Position numbers and translations under genes: made by a program | Part shown: in pieces, positions 56,585 to 63,592 of the stretch | Layout of the letters: the number at the start of each line of letters is the position of its first letter | How positions within the stretch are numbered: the stretch's first letter is position 1 | The notes under the pieces: generated by a model | What the model saw: only the letters and a program-made list of their open reading frames with translations | Databases searched by the model: none | Told to the model about the DNA's origin: nothing | NCBI GenBank assembly: GCA_019237115.1 | Contig: JAFAHS010000177.1 | Span: 1-63,592 of the forward strand | Length of the DNA: 63,592 nucleotides | From: Deltaproteobacteria bacterium | Lineage (GTDB): Bacteria > Desulfobacterota > Binatia > Binatales > Binataceae | Direction: 5' to 3'

Positions 56585-57925
56585 ATGCCCTCACGCCTTA
56601 TCGCGCTTGCGATATTGGTATCGGTGGCGGTTCTTGGTTCGGCATCTCATTCTTACCCTCAAGCAGCGCAACCGTCTTCTCCTGGTGCCGCAAACACCCT
56701 ACTCCCGGGAACCCTGATCGATTCGAGCAACGACCCTCGGTATACGCAGTTCCTGCCCGCAGCCGTGCAAGCGGCGATACGCTATGGAATGAAAATCCGC
56801 CTGGTTCCTACCCAACGGCTCGACTGGTCGGCGGGGTTCACCAAGGCTACCGAGAAATACTCCAGCCAGGTTGGCCTCGACCAGGAGGACGACATTACCA
56901 ACTACGTTGCAGGAGCGCCGTTTCCCACCGTCGATGTTTCCGATCCCAAAGCGGCGGTTAAAATCGCCTACAACTGGCACATGGGACCTTTCATGCCCGA
57001 TGATTTTTCATTGGCGCCGTGGGGCAGTTTTGCCTACTCGAGCGCGGAGCCCAACAACATCCAGCCAGAGGAAGACTACAACTACGTCTGCGACCGGTTG
57101 ACATTCTTGCGCTTCGCCCATCGCACGGAAGTCGATCCCCTCCCGACATTTGGCGCAAACTCCCAAGGGTTCGAATGGAAGGCCCGCTGCAACGAATGGA
57201 CCGCGAATCCAGCAGGTGATCTCGGCGAAGGTTCGGGAGTCTGGCTTCGTTATCTCGATCCGCATCGCGGAGACGAGTTCTATGGCTTTAATCCCGAAAC
57301 TCGCCGAGTCAGACGCACCGCCAGTGCGTCGATTGCGGTCAGCGAAGCCTGCCGCTCTTGCCATCAACCATACTGGGCTTATGCACTCCCCAAGACTGAG
57401 ACCTATCGGTACAGATTGTTGGGAACGACCCCCTTGCTGGCTTGCATGACTGCGAGTGAAGAGCCCGCTGGATTGAAGCAGCAGACCACCTCACTTACCC
57501 TGCCGGAAGAGCCGTTTGAGTTGCGCAATGCGTACATTCTCGAGATGACTCCGAAGGCTGCGGGTTTCGGAAATCTGCGTGGCCTGGTTTTCGTGGATAC
57601 CGAGGCGTACGTGTGGCTGGCGGCCGAGTTCTTCGACGCCAGTGAAAGGACTGCCGTTGCAGTACCGTTGTGGCGTTCTCATCCTTCGCCGGCCGGAGGG
57701 AACCTCTTCGATCTCGCAGGCGAGTTCTACATTCCCTCCCGTCAGCCGCCCACTTCAGGGAGGGCTGAGCATAGCGCCATTCAGACGCGAAACGGCATTA
57801 CGAGCCCGAATTATCCGCGCTGGTTCTTCCGTACGCTGCGACCCGCCCGGGAGGATTTCGACCAGAAAATCAACAGCGGAGACGTGGGAGAAGAGATCTT
57901 TAACCCTCAGACTCTCGCGAGATGA
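56585..57925 (+). CDS. Exported DUF1329 protein with a CxxCH motif
   Basis: 446-residue exported protein. The signal peptide is MPSRLIALAILVSVAVLGSA, starting at ATG 56585 after GAAGG; the frame also opens at 56537. The body matches DUF1329: TEKYSSQVGLDQEDDITNYV, GAPFPTVD and GSGVWLRYLDP. Unusually it contains ACRSCHQPYW (Cys256, Cys259, His260), a c-type heme motif, close to additional cysteines. DUF1329 proteins are often found with outer-membrane lipid or sterol transport systems. No cytochrome maturation gene is nearby. Confidence 0.75.
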   Translation: MPSRLIALAILVSVAVLGSASHSYPQAAQPSSPGAANTLLPGTLIDSSNDPRYTQFLPAAVQAAIRYGMKIRLVPTQRLDWSAGFTKATEKYSSQVGLDQEDDITNYVAGAPFPTVDVSDPKAAVKIAYNWHMGPFMPDDFSLAPWGSFAYSSAEPNNIQPEEDYNYVCDRLTFLRFAHRTEVDPLPTFGANSQGFEWKARCNEWTANPAGDLGEGSGVWLRYLDPHRGDEFYGFNPETRRVRRTASASIAVSEACRSCHQPYWAYALPKTETYRYRLLGTTPLLACMTASEEPAGLKQQTTSLTLPEEPFELRNAYILEMTPKAAGFGNLRGLVFVDTEAYVWLAAEFFDASERTAVAVPLWRSHPSPAGGNLFDLAGEFYIPSRQPPTSGRAEHSAIQTRNGITSPNYPRWFFRTLRPAREDFDQKINSGDVGEEIFNPQTLAR

Positions 57926-57943
57926 ACAACGTAACGACGCTAC

Positions 57944-59047
57944 TCAGGCGATCCAGCCGAGCAGAATCGCGCCCAGCGTGCCGGCGCCCATCACCACCCA
58001 CAGCAGAAACCCCTGGATTATCGGACGGCGGCCAACTGCCTTTAAAGCCTGTCGACTGAGTCCTGAACCAACTAGAAAGAGAGTTACAACCAGTAAACGC
58101 TGGGCGCAGAGGGAAACGATACGACCTGAGGCTGTGAGAGCTGGAATCCAGGTCACGAGTGCGGCGGCGGCAACGAATCCCAAAATAAACCATGGCCGCT
58201 TCGGCTTGCCTTTACCAGTCCCCGTAGATCCTCGGTTCCATACCATCCCAATCACCAGGGTGACGGGCACGATCCAGAGCGCCCTGGTTAACTTGATAGT
58301 GGTCGCGATCTCCAGGGCGCGCGTGCCATATTGCATCGCGGCGCCGACCACGGAACTGGTGTCGTGAATCGCGAGCGCGCTCCACACACCGAATTGCATC
58401 TGGCCGAGCCCCAGATGATGGCCAATCGGAGGAAAGATTAGGAGGGCCACCGCGTTAAGAAAAAACACGGTAGCTAGTGCTACCGAAACATCATTATTTT
58501 TGGCACGAATAGCTGGCGCCACAGCGGCAATTGCGCTCCCGCCACAAATCGCGGTGCCGACCGTTATCAGCAGAGAGGTGTCGCGCTCGGTACGAATCAG
58601 CCAACCGAAGATCAGGCCGGTGCTCAACGTTAGGGTGATCCCCACTACCGTATAGAGAAACCCGTGCATACCCACGCGCCCGACCTCTATCAGATTCATA
58701 CCGGCGCCGAGTCCGATCACGGACGCCTGAAGCAGCGGTGTAACAAATCGCGCCGTGGTTAGCGGATATGGGTTGCCGAGTGTGAGCGCGAACGCCATCC
58801 CCGCCAGCAGAGCAATCGCCGGGGAAACGAATGGCAACAGCGTGGCACACGCCACCAGCGGAAATAGCAGCCGCGGCGCAAGGCCGGCCCAATCGAGTGA
58901 CTGGAACTCCCCGCGCCAGGGTATCGCCAAGGTTGTTCTGCATCGGTAACCAACTTCCGAGCTCCCTTTTTCTCCCTGCGAAGCCGGCAGCTCCCTCGGA
59001 ATTAAGCCCGACTCGATTGGGTGTTTGTAGGCCATGTCGCTGTTCAT
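57944..59047 (-). CDS. YeiH/UPF0324 family membrane transporter
   Basis: 367-residue inner-membrane protein with ten or eleven helices. Diagnostic blocks are AGMAFALTLGNPYP, VIGLGAGMNL, TAICGGSAIAAVAP and ALAIHDTSSVVGAA. The family is annotated as a putative sulfate or sulfur-anion exporter, but evidence is thin. The ATG at 59047 follows AAGGGG; a TTG at 59068 would add seven residues. A LysR regulator lies upstream in the same orientation, the arrangement of yeiE-yeiH in enterobacteria. Confidence 0.85.
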   Translation of the reverse strand: MNSDMAYKHPIESGLIPRELPASQGEKGSSEVGYRCRTTLAIPWRGEFQSLDWAGLAPRLLFPLVACATLLPFVSPAIALLAGMAFALTLGNPYPLTTARFVTPLLQASVIGLGAGMNLIEVGRVGMHGFLYTVVGITLTLSTGLIFGWLIRTERDTSLLITVGTAICGGSAIAAVAPAIRAKNNDVSVALATVFFLNAVALLIFPPIGHHLGLGQMQFGVWSALAIHDTSSVVGAAMQYGTRALEIATTIKLTRALWIVPVTLVIGMVWNRGSTGTGKGKPKRPWFILGFVAAAALVTWIPALTASGRIVSLCAQRLLVVTLFLVGSGLSRQALKAVGRRPIIQGFLLWVVMGAGTLGAILLGWIA

Positions 59048-59402
59048 AAAAAACCCCTTTTCAGCCAAGAGCGCGTTGTGGCTGATTCATCGCAACTGGC
59101 TCAGGCGCTTCTCTTGTTATCGTCGCAAACGCTTACCTCCTCGCCTTGGCTTGCATGCTGGCCGATTGTCATCAATTGAACAAATCATATTGCGCGATGA
59201 GCCATCAGAGTTATTTATGGTAGATTCCGCACTTGAAGGTGGAGTTCGCGTGCCATCATCACGATCCCTTGGAAGGCGGCCAGGAGCGTTTTTACAGGGG
59301 GCGGATTGTGAAGAAGCGGCGCGAGAAGCCGACGTTGACGGCTTCGACAAACTCGGTGACCTGGTCTGGAGCCAGCCTCAAAAAACCATCCATTCCGTCG
59401 GG
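59048..59402. other. Gap between LysR gene and YeiH-type gene
   Basis: 355 bp without a supported gene. It should hold the transporter promoter; AT-rich DNA lies near 59160-59230, but no clear LysR operator (T-N11-A) was singled out. Confidence 0.35.
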
Positions 59403-60335
59403 CTATACGAGCGCAGGCGGGTAAGCTTCCAAATAACGCGTGACAGCGGATGCCGTGGGCGGCAGTGCACCGGCAGGAAGCGCCCAGTGGAAAGTGCGCG
59501 GTATGGCGAGATCAACCAAGGGAATAATGGCGAGCTGGCCGTGGGCGAGTTCGTCCTGGATACTCCATCGCGATACAAAAGCTATGCCCAGGCCGGCCGC
59601 TACGGCGGCTTTTATCGCCTCGGTGCCCCCGATCACTTTTTCATGCGAGAGCTTCCGCGGGTTCACGCCGGCCGCACGTAGCGCTCGTTCGGTGACGGCT
59701 CGGGTTCCGGAACCCGCTTCGCGCCAAATGATTGGCATCGCGGAGAGGTCACGTGCCCGTCGAAGCGATTTTGTTTTGCGCCCAATTTCCTCTGCCCGCG
59801 CACCCACGCCCTTGATCAGTACCAATTCGTCTTCGACAAAAGGCTTCAAGCGTAACTGTGGAGCGTGCGGAAGGCCTTCTACCAGGCCTACCGGATATAG
59901 CCCTTCCCGCACTCGCCGGAGCACGTCCTCGGTATTGCCCACGGCCAGTTCCAGCTCGATCCGGGGGTGAGTGCGGCAGAAGGCAGTGAGCGCGGCCGGG
60001 AGTACATAGGAGGCAATAGTCGTGCTGGCCGCCATCTTCAGCTGGCCTCCTGGCTCGTTGCCTTCCGCGACCGCCGACTGCGCCTCTGCCAGCAGGCGGG
60101 CGATTTCCCGCGCATACGAGTACAGCTGCGCGCCCTTCGCGGTCAGACGCATACCCTGAACGGAGCGAAGAAAAAGGGAGGCGCCCAGGCCATCCTCTAG
60201 TTTCTTGATTTGTGCAGTCACCGCGGGTTGCGAGAGATGCATCACGTCGGCGGCACCGGACACACTCTTTCTGTCCGCCACGGCGATAAACGTCGCGAGC
60301 AACCCCGGCTCGATGTGACCCGGATTGGGATTCAT
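59403..60335 (-). CDS. LysR-family transcriptional regulator (CysB/CbbR/YeiE type)
   Basis: 310-residue regulator. The winged helix-turn-helix spans about residues 10-68 (LLATFIAVADRKSVSGAADV, LSQPAVTAQIKKLE), followed by a linker helix and a type-2 periplasmic-binding-like effector domain (from GGQLKMAASTTIASYVLP). It lies immediately upstream of a YeiH-type transporter on the same strand, so it likely controls that gene; the LysR-transporter pairing is common for this family. The effector is unknown. Confidence 0.88.
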   Translation of the reverse strand: MNPNPGHIEPGLLATFIAVADRKSVSGAADVMHLSQPAVTAQIKKLEDGLGASLFLRSVQGMRLTAKGAQLYSYAREIARLLAEAQSAVAEGNEPGGQLKMAASTTIASYVLPAALTAFCRTHPRIELELAVGNTEDVLRRVREGLYPVGLVEGLPHAPQLRLKPFVEDELVLIKGVGARAEEIGRKTKSLRRARDLSAMPIIWREAGSGTRAVTERALRAAGVNPRKLSHEKVIGGTEAIKAAVAAGLGIAFVSRWSIQDELAHGQLAIIPLVDLAIPRTFHWALPAGALPPTASAVTRYLEAYPPALV

Positions 60336-60544
60336 CCGGAAAATTCCTCATCATTGAGCATAAAGACTTCTGATGGCACATCGCAATATGTCATTTGTAG
60401 GATTGATGATTAGTGGTGACATGAAAGGACAGCGATTTAGGACAATGATGCTCTTCGAGGACAAAAGGGAGAATCCCGTTGAGCATCCATCAGGAATCTC
60501 CGCGCGGGGTTCTTGAAGAGTCCCGGCGCGGGGCCAGCGAGGTG

Positions 60545-61909
60545 TCAGTGACGAATTGCGGCGGGAAGCAGGAATCGGAAGCTCATATATACTGCCGAGA
60601 CCACCAGCTGGACTATCGTGACCCAGATCCCGTACTTCGCGAATTCGACGAACCTGATGCGGCGCCCATGCTGCGCTGATATGCCGACGGCAATCAGGTT
60701 GGATGAAGAGCCGACCATGGTCGCATTTCCGCCCAGGGTGGCTGCGAACATCATCGCGAGGAACAAGGGAATAGTGACCGCTGGGAATTGGCCAGTGTAG
60801 TTTGCACTCAGCATCGCCGGGCTGGCCAGCCCGATGTTTACGACATAGCCTTTCACCAACGGCACCATTGCCACTACCAGCGGGATATTGGGAACGACCG
60901 ACGAAACCACGCCACCCGCGAACAGTATCGAAAGACTTGCCAGTGCCACGTCGCGCCCGAACAGGTGCGGCATCAACAGCGCCGCATAAGCCAGGACGCC
61001 GTGATCGGCCATCGCACCCACCAGCACGAATACGCAACAGAAGAAGACCAGCGTCGGCCAGTCGACGTCCCGCAAGATGGCATCCACGGAGTCGAGACCG
61101 CTCGCATGTACAATCGCTAGGGCCAGGACCGATCCGAGCAGCGAGACGGCAGCGGGAAAGAGCGGAACGGCCAACTTCTCGCCCAACAGGAAGAAGACTA
61201 GCTCAAGGACGAGGATAGCGGCGCCCGCCAGCACCAGGAATGGAGCGCGAATTTGAGGCAGCTCGAGTTGAGGCTGGCTTTTGTGTTCGCTTTTCCAGAG
61301 CGGCCGAAACAGCCAGGGTACCAACGCCACGAGAGCCAGGATCGCAAGCACTGCTCCGGGCGTGACGATCCTGAAGAACTCGACAAAGCTCATATTTATC
61401 GCGGTGCCGGCCACGAACGAGGCAGGATCACCGACCAGGGTCAGCAGGCCGGAGCTGTTCGCGACGAAAACCAGCAGAAACAGCAGTGGAACGAAATCAG
61501 TCTCGAAAACCTCCGCGATCCTGATGACCACCGGCGCCAGCAGGATCACAATGATGGCGTTGGGAAGCACCGCAGCAAAGGGAGCTATCACGACCAGGAT
61601 CAGGAGCAGCACCCGCTTCCCGCTGCCTCGTGATAGCTGGCACACGCGAACCCCAATCCATTCAAAGATACCGGTGGGAGCGAAGGCGCGAACCAACACC
61701 ATCCCGCCAAAGAACAACGCGATGGTCTCGTGTGCTTCGGCGACGTACCCGACCGCGGTCCTGAGCGTCGTCACACCGCTCCCGACCAGGATCCCGGCGC
61801 CGACGATAACCGCGAGAGTCAAATCGATCGCGTCGACCGCGATAAGGAGGATCGCGGCTGCGAAGACGATGAGGGCTACGATGCCCTGCCAACCCATCTG
61901 CGGTGGCAT
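60545..61909 (-). CDS. ArsB/NhaD-superfamily ion transporter
   Basis: 454-residue membrane protein with about twelve helices of the ion-transporter superfamily. Features include the paired re-entrant loops LLFLLVFVANSSGLLTLVGD and AATLGGNATMVGSSSN, the LPNAIIVILLAPVVIRI helix, and the FFCCVFVLVGAM segment. Substrates in this superfamily include Na+, arsenite and dicarboxylates; none is settled here. No ars genes are adjacent. The start is ATG at 61909. It is 209 bp from the LysR gene, same strand. Confidence 0.83.
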   Translation of the reverse strand: MPPQMGWQGIVALIVFAAAILLIAVDAIDLTLAVIVGAGILVGSGVTTLRTAVGYVAEAHETIALFFGGMVLVRAFAPTGIFEWIGVRVCQLSRGSGKRVLLLILVVIAPFAAVLPNAIIVILLAPVVIRIAEVFETDFVPLLFLLVFVANSSGLLTLVGDPASFVAGTAINMSFVEFFRIVTPGAVLAILALVALVPWLFRPLWKSEHKSQPQLELPQIRAPFLVLAGAAILVLELVFFLLGEKLAVPLFPAAVSLLGSVLALAIVHASGLDSVDAILRDVDWPTLVFFCCVFVLVGAMADHGVLAYAALLMPHLFGRDVALASLSILFAGGVVSSVVPNIPLVVAMVPLVKGYVVNIGLASPAMLSANYTGQFPAVTIPLFLAMMFAATLGGNATMVGSSSNLIAVGISAQHGRRIRFVEFAKYGIWVTIVQLVVSAVYMSFRFLLPAAIRH

Positions 61910-62411
61910 GGTGGCTTACGTGCCGAGACTAGTTACTTGAAGCAATGCCAAATGACAATCGCGAGGTGTTTACAGGTGCGCAACCTGAAAGTTGCCGCTT
62001 GGTGTGAGCGGTACTTTCGAAGGAACGCGGCCTTGTGGCGATGCCACTGCGCGGCCGGTTTTTCTGCTCCGCGTGCTTACCTCAAGTCATGTGATTAACA
62101 CCGCGATTGCGAGCGAAGACAACTCCATCAAAACCAGGCTGGGGTTGGTCAAACCGTTGCCCAAAACCAGCGAGACAGAGATAAAGGTGTTGGGTTCCCT
62201 ACAGGATTTGAGCCCGCTGGAGATCAACAAAACCCAGGGGTTTTTCTGGCTAAAAAAGTGGCTCAAAGTGGCACATTTCGGCGCAAATTGGGCACCTTGT
62301 CCAATTCGATGTTCGGCCTCCCAATCGAGCCTCCTCGCAGTAAATCCGGTTCGAACGTCTACCTTACTAAATCAGCCATCGGGATTCACACCGGCCGCGC
62401 TCCTGCACACA
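61910..62411. other. Intergenic region between transporter and vapC
   Basis: 500 bp without a supported gene. It has local AT-rich stretches and a GGTTCGAAC that recalls a tRNA T-loop, but no cloverleaf could be drawn. It may contain remnants of an accessory element. Confidence 0.4.
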
Positions 62412-62822
62412 TTAGCGCGCGGGTCTGGAATTTCTTATCACCCGCAAACCGAGGTAGCGCTCGAAGCCGTCGTAGTCGCGGTCAGAATGCAACAGCGTGT
62501 GGCGATTGGCGATGCAGAAGGTCGCGATCAGTCCGTCGATCGTTTTGCGGACCGTGATACCCACACTCCGCAGAGTTCGGTAATTTCGCGCCGCGGCGAT
62601 CGTGATTTGACGTCCTGCGAGCGGTAAAAACTCCAGCGTCGCCAGCGAGTCCAGGGCGCGCCGGAAGTCAATCTCGGAACGGAACCCCTGCAACACTTCG
62701 GCGAGAATCAAATCACCGGTTAACAGCGGTTCGGATCCGAGCAGCTTATCCAGAAGGTTGCACTCGGCGGTCGCACGCCCGCGAAAGTAGTCAATCCAGA
62801 CCGAGGAGTCGACCAGAATCAT
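62412..62822 (-). CDS. vapC: VapC-type PIN-domain toxin
   Basis: 136-residue PIN ribonuclease. The acidic active-site residues are present: Asp5 (ILVDSSVWIDYF), Glu42 (ILAEVLQG), Asp96 (KTIDGLIATF) and Asp114/116 (LHSDRDYDGF). The ATG shares one base with the antitoxin stop (TGATG). The frame is open to 63245, but upstream residues overlap vapB and are not PIN-like. Family members cleave tRNA or rRNA; the target here is unknown. Confidence 0.9.
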   Translation of the reverse strand: MILVDSSVWIDYFRGRATAECNLLDKLLGSEPLLTGDLILAEVLQGFRSEIDFRRALDSLATLEFLPLAGRQITIAAARNYRTLRSVGITVRKTIDGLIATFCIANRHTLLHSDRDYDGFERYLGLRVIRNSRPAR

Positions 62823-63025
62823 CAATCCGCAAAGCGATCGCGGCGCATCGCATCGAGGTTGCCTTCCCACTTGAGTTTGCCGCGGAAGCGCCGAATGCGC
62901 TCTTGACGTTTCAGCGCGACCAGTAACTTGAGGCCGCGTTCGACGGTCTCGCGCTTGGTCTTGGTGCCGGAAGCGCGCATCGCCTCCCTCATCAAGCGGT
63001 CGTCGATGACGATGTTGGTCCGCAT
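62822..63025 (-). CDS. vapB: VapB-type antitoxin
   Basis: 67-residue antitoxin of the VapB (PF09957-like) family: MRTNIVIDDRLMREAM forms the ribbon-helix-helix-type DNA-binding part, and RRFRGKLKWEGNLDAMRRDR the toxin-binding tail. I start at the ATG at 63025; an upstream ATG at 63037 falls inside the -10 element and is unlikely. With the promoter placed here the message appears leaderless. Coupled to vapC. Confidence 0.88.
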   Translation of the reverse strand: MRTNIVIDDRLMREAMRASGTKTKRETVERGLKLLVALKRQERIRRFRGKLKWEGNLDAMRRDRFAD

Positions 63026-63027
63026 CG

Positions 63028-63061
63028 TGTGTATCATATACGTAAGTCATACACAGACCAA
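63028..63061 (-). promoter_or_regulatory. vapBC promoter with overlapping inverted repeat
   Basis: On the minus strand, -35 TTGGTC (63056-63061), a 17-bp spacer and -10 TATGAT (63033-63038) end 7 bp before the vapB ATG. A 9-bp inverted repeat with one mismatch (63028-63036 and 63047-63055) covers the spacer and -10, the expected place for VapBC autorepression. Confidence 0.6.
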
Positions 63062-63172
63062 TTGCCCCTTTATAGGTGCGGGCGAGCGCCAACACTCTTC
63101 GGCACAAATTCAACCGGTCTGGGAGAGGAGCGCGTTCCTGGCTTTTGCCTTGGCGGGACCATCCTCCAGCAC

Positions 63173-63382
63173 ATGAAAAGCTGGGTGGGGCGGCGATTTG
63201 ATCCTGCGTACTTCTCGGCTGAGGAAGTGAACAAGCGCTTCGCAAGAAATTTCAATTACGGAAAACAGCTCGAAGAGCCTGAACCCGCCAACGCGGCATA
63301 CGACCAGGGGCGGGTTGCTCGATTTCCTTTGGAACACCGCCCGCATCGTGAAGGAAAGGCTAAGAGTGTGCGCAGGCTTTAG
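63173..63382 (+). pseudogene. C-terminal remnant of a pRiA4b ORF-3-like protein
   Basis: The translation MKSWVGRRFDPAYFSAEEVN resembles the conserved end of plasmid pRiA4b ORF-3/TnpR-passenger proteins (EWVGxxFDPExF...VN). The upstream part of that family cannot be found, and the downstream residues lose similarity. It abuts the vapBC promoter and the window edge, suggesting a mobile-element-derived scrap. Confidence 0.4.
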
Positions 63383-63592
63383 ATCGGCGTCCGCAAGGCC
63401 GCAGAATGCGCCAAGGCGCTTCGCGAGGCGATGTGACGTGTAGCGAAGGCTGGAACGCTCATTGGCGATCGCGCGATACAGGCCGGCGTCGGTCACGAAC
63501 TGGTAGGACTTGGTTGGCTTTGACAACAAGAACGCTAGTACGGACATCACTCTGTTTGAGCGGCCCATTGGTCAGCGCGAGCGAGATGCAGG
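63383..63592. other. Window edge, no gene supported
   Basis: 210 bp with only short or unrecognised open frames on both strands. A minus-strand frame continues past the edge, but nothing in it matches a family I know. Confidence 0.3.

Noticed and set aside
59034..59681. 215-codon + strand frame spanning the LysR-transporter gap and the LysR 3' end
   Set aside because: Part overlaps the LysR gene antisense and the rest shows no family features.
61940..62110. Possible short membrane-protein-like reading on the minus strand before vapC
   Set aside because: No start, ribosome site or family match; too short to support.
62340..62370. GGTTCGAAC resembling a tRNA T-loop
   Set aside because: No acceptor, D or anticodon arms can be paired around it.
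63110..63568. 152-codon minus-strand frame at the window edge
   Set aside because: Overlaps the + strand remnant, has no recognised motif and composition like a shadow frame.
1..63592. CRISPR arrays and complete insertion sequences
   Set aside because: No regularly spaced repeats and no transposase gene with terminal inverted repeats were seen on either strand.

Overview
This is a GC-rich, gene-dense bacterial window. It probably comes from an uncultivated soil or environmental lineage; the mix of a compact dcw cluster, F420-type oxidoreductase, class III CoA-transferases, thiolase/DUF35 pair and OpgC would fit Binatota or another deltaproteobacteria-like group. That taxonomic guess is inference only. 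No rRNA, tRNA, CRISPR array, complete insertion sequence or replication origin was recognised.

Region 1 (1-8.9 kb) is a division and cell-wall (dcw) cluster on the + strand: murD (5' end cut by the window edge), ftsW, murG, murC, murB, a divergent ftsQ, ftsA and ftsZ. Several genes overlap by a few bases, and there is no ddl between murB and ftsQ. A glycogen-debranching enzyme follows, then a convergent GTP-dependent PEP carboxykinase.

Region 2 (13.5-19.1 kb) holds a tightly coupled minus-strand operon: TetR regulator, a ferritin-like protein, two small paralogous proteins and two tandem DUF455-like ferritin proteins. It diverges from an F420-type nitroreductase-family gene and an MFS transporter across a perfect 14-bp palindrome. 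I regard it as the best candidate here for an undescribed functional system. Region 3 (19.2-24.6 kb) contains a methyltransferase remnant, opgC, an MFS exporter broken by an in-frame TAG, a JAMM peptidase coupled to a panE-like reductase, and a dihydroorotate-dehydrogenase-like gene.

Region 4 (24.9-31.1 kb) is the protein quality-control block tig, clpP, clpX, lon and HU, with candidate promoters before clpP and HU; the HU mRNA looks leaderless. Region 5 (31.2-45.9 kb) is metabolic: DUF2461, two methyltransferases, a two-domain VOC protein, alpha/beta hydrolase, acetoacetate-decarboxylase family, D-aminoacylase-type amidohydrolase, a pair of CaiB/BaiF CoA-transferases, a kinase-fold protein lacking key lysines, a DUF35/thiolase-like pair and a secreted carboxylesterase. 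Together they suggest catabolism of CoA-activated organic acids.

Region 6 (46-63.6 kb) is accessory: a DUF4410 lipoprotein, a carboxylesterase with three frameshifts, small secreted or Cys/His-rich proteins, a dienelactone hydrolase, a large surface-anchored thaumatin-like protein, a cupin, an NTF2-like protein, a frameshifted VOC gene, a DUF1329 protein with a CxxCH motif, a YeiH-type transporter with its LysR neighbour, an ArsB/NhaD-type transporter and a vapBC toxin-antitoxin pair beside a pRiA4b-ORF3-like remnant. Broken genes and long gaps concentrate here, suggesting turnover or lower assembly quality.
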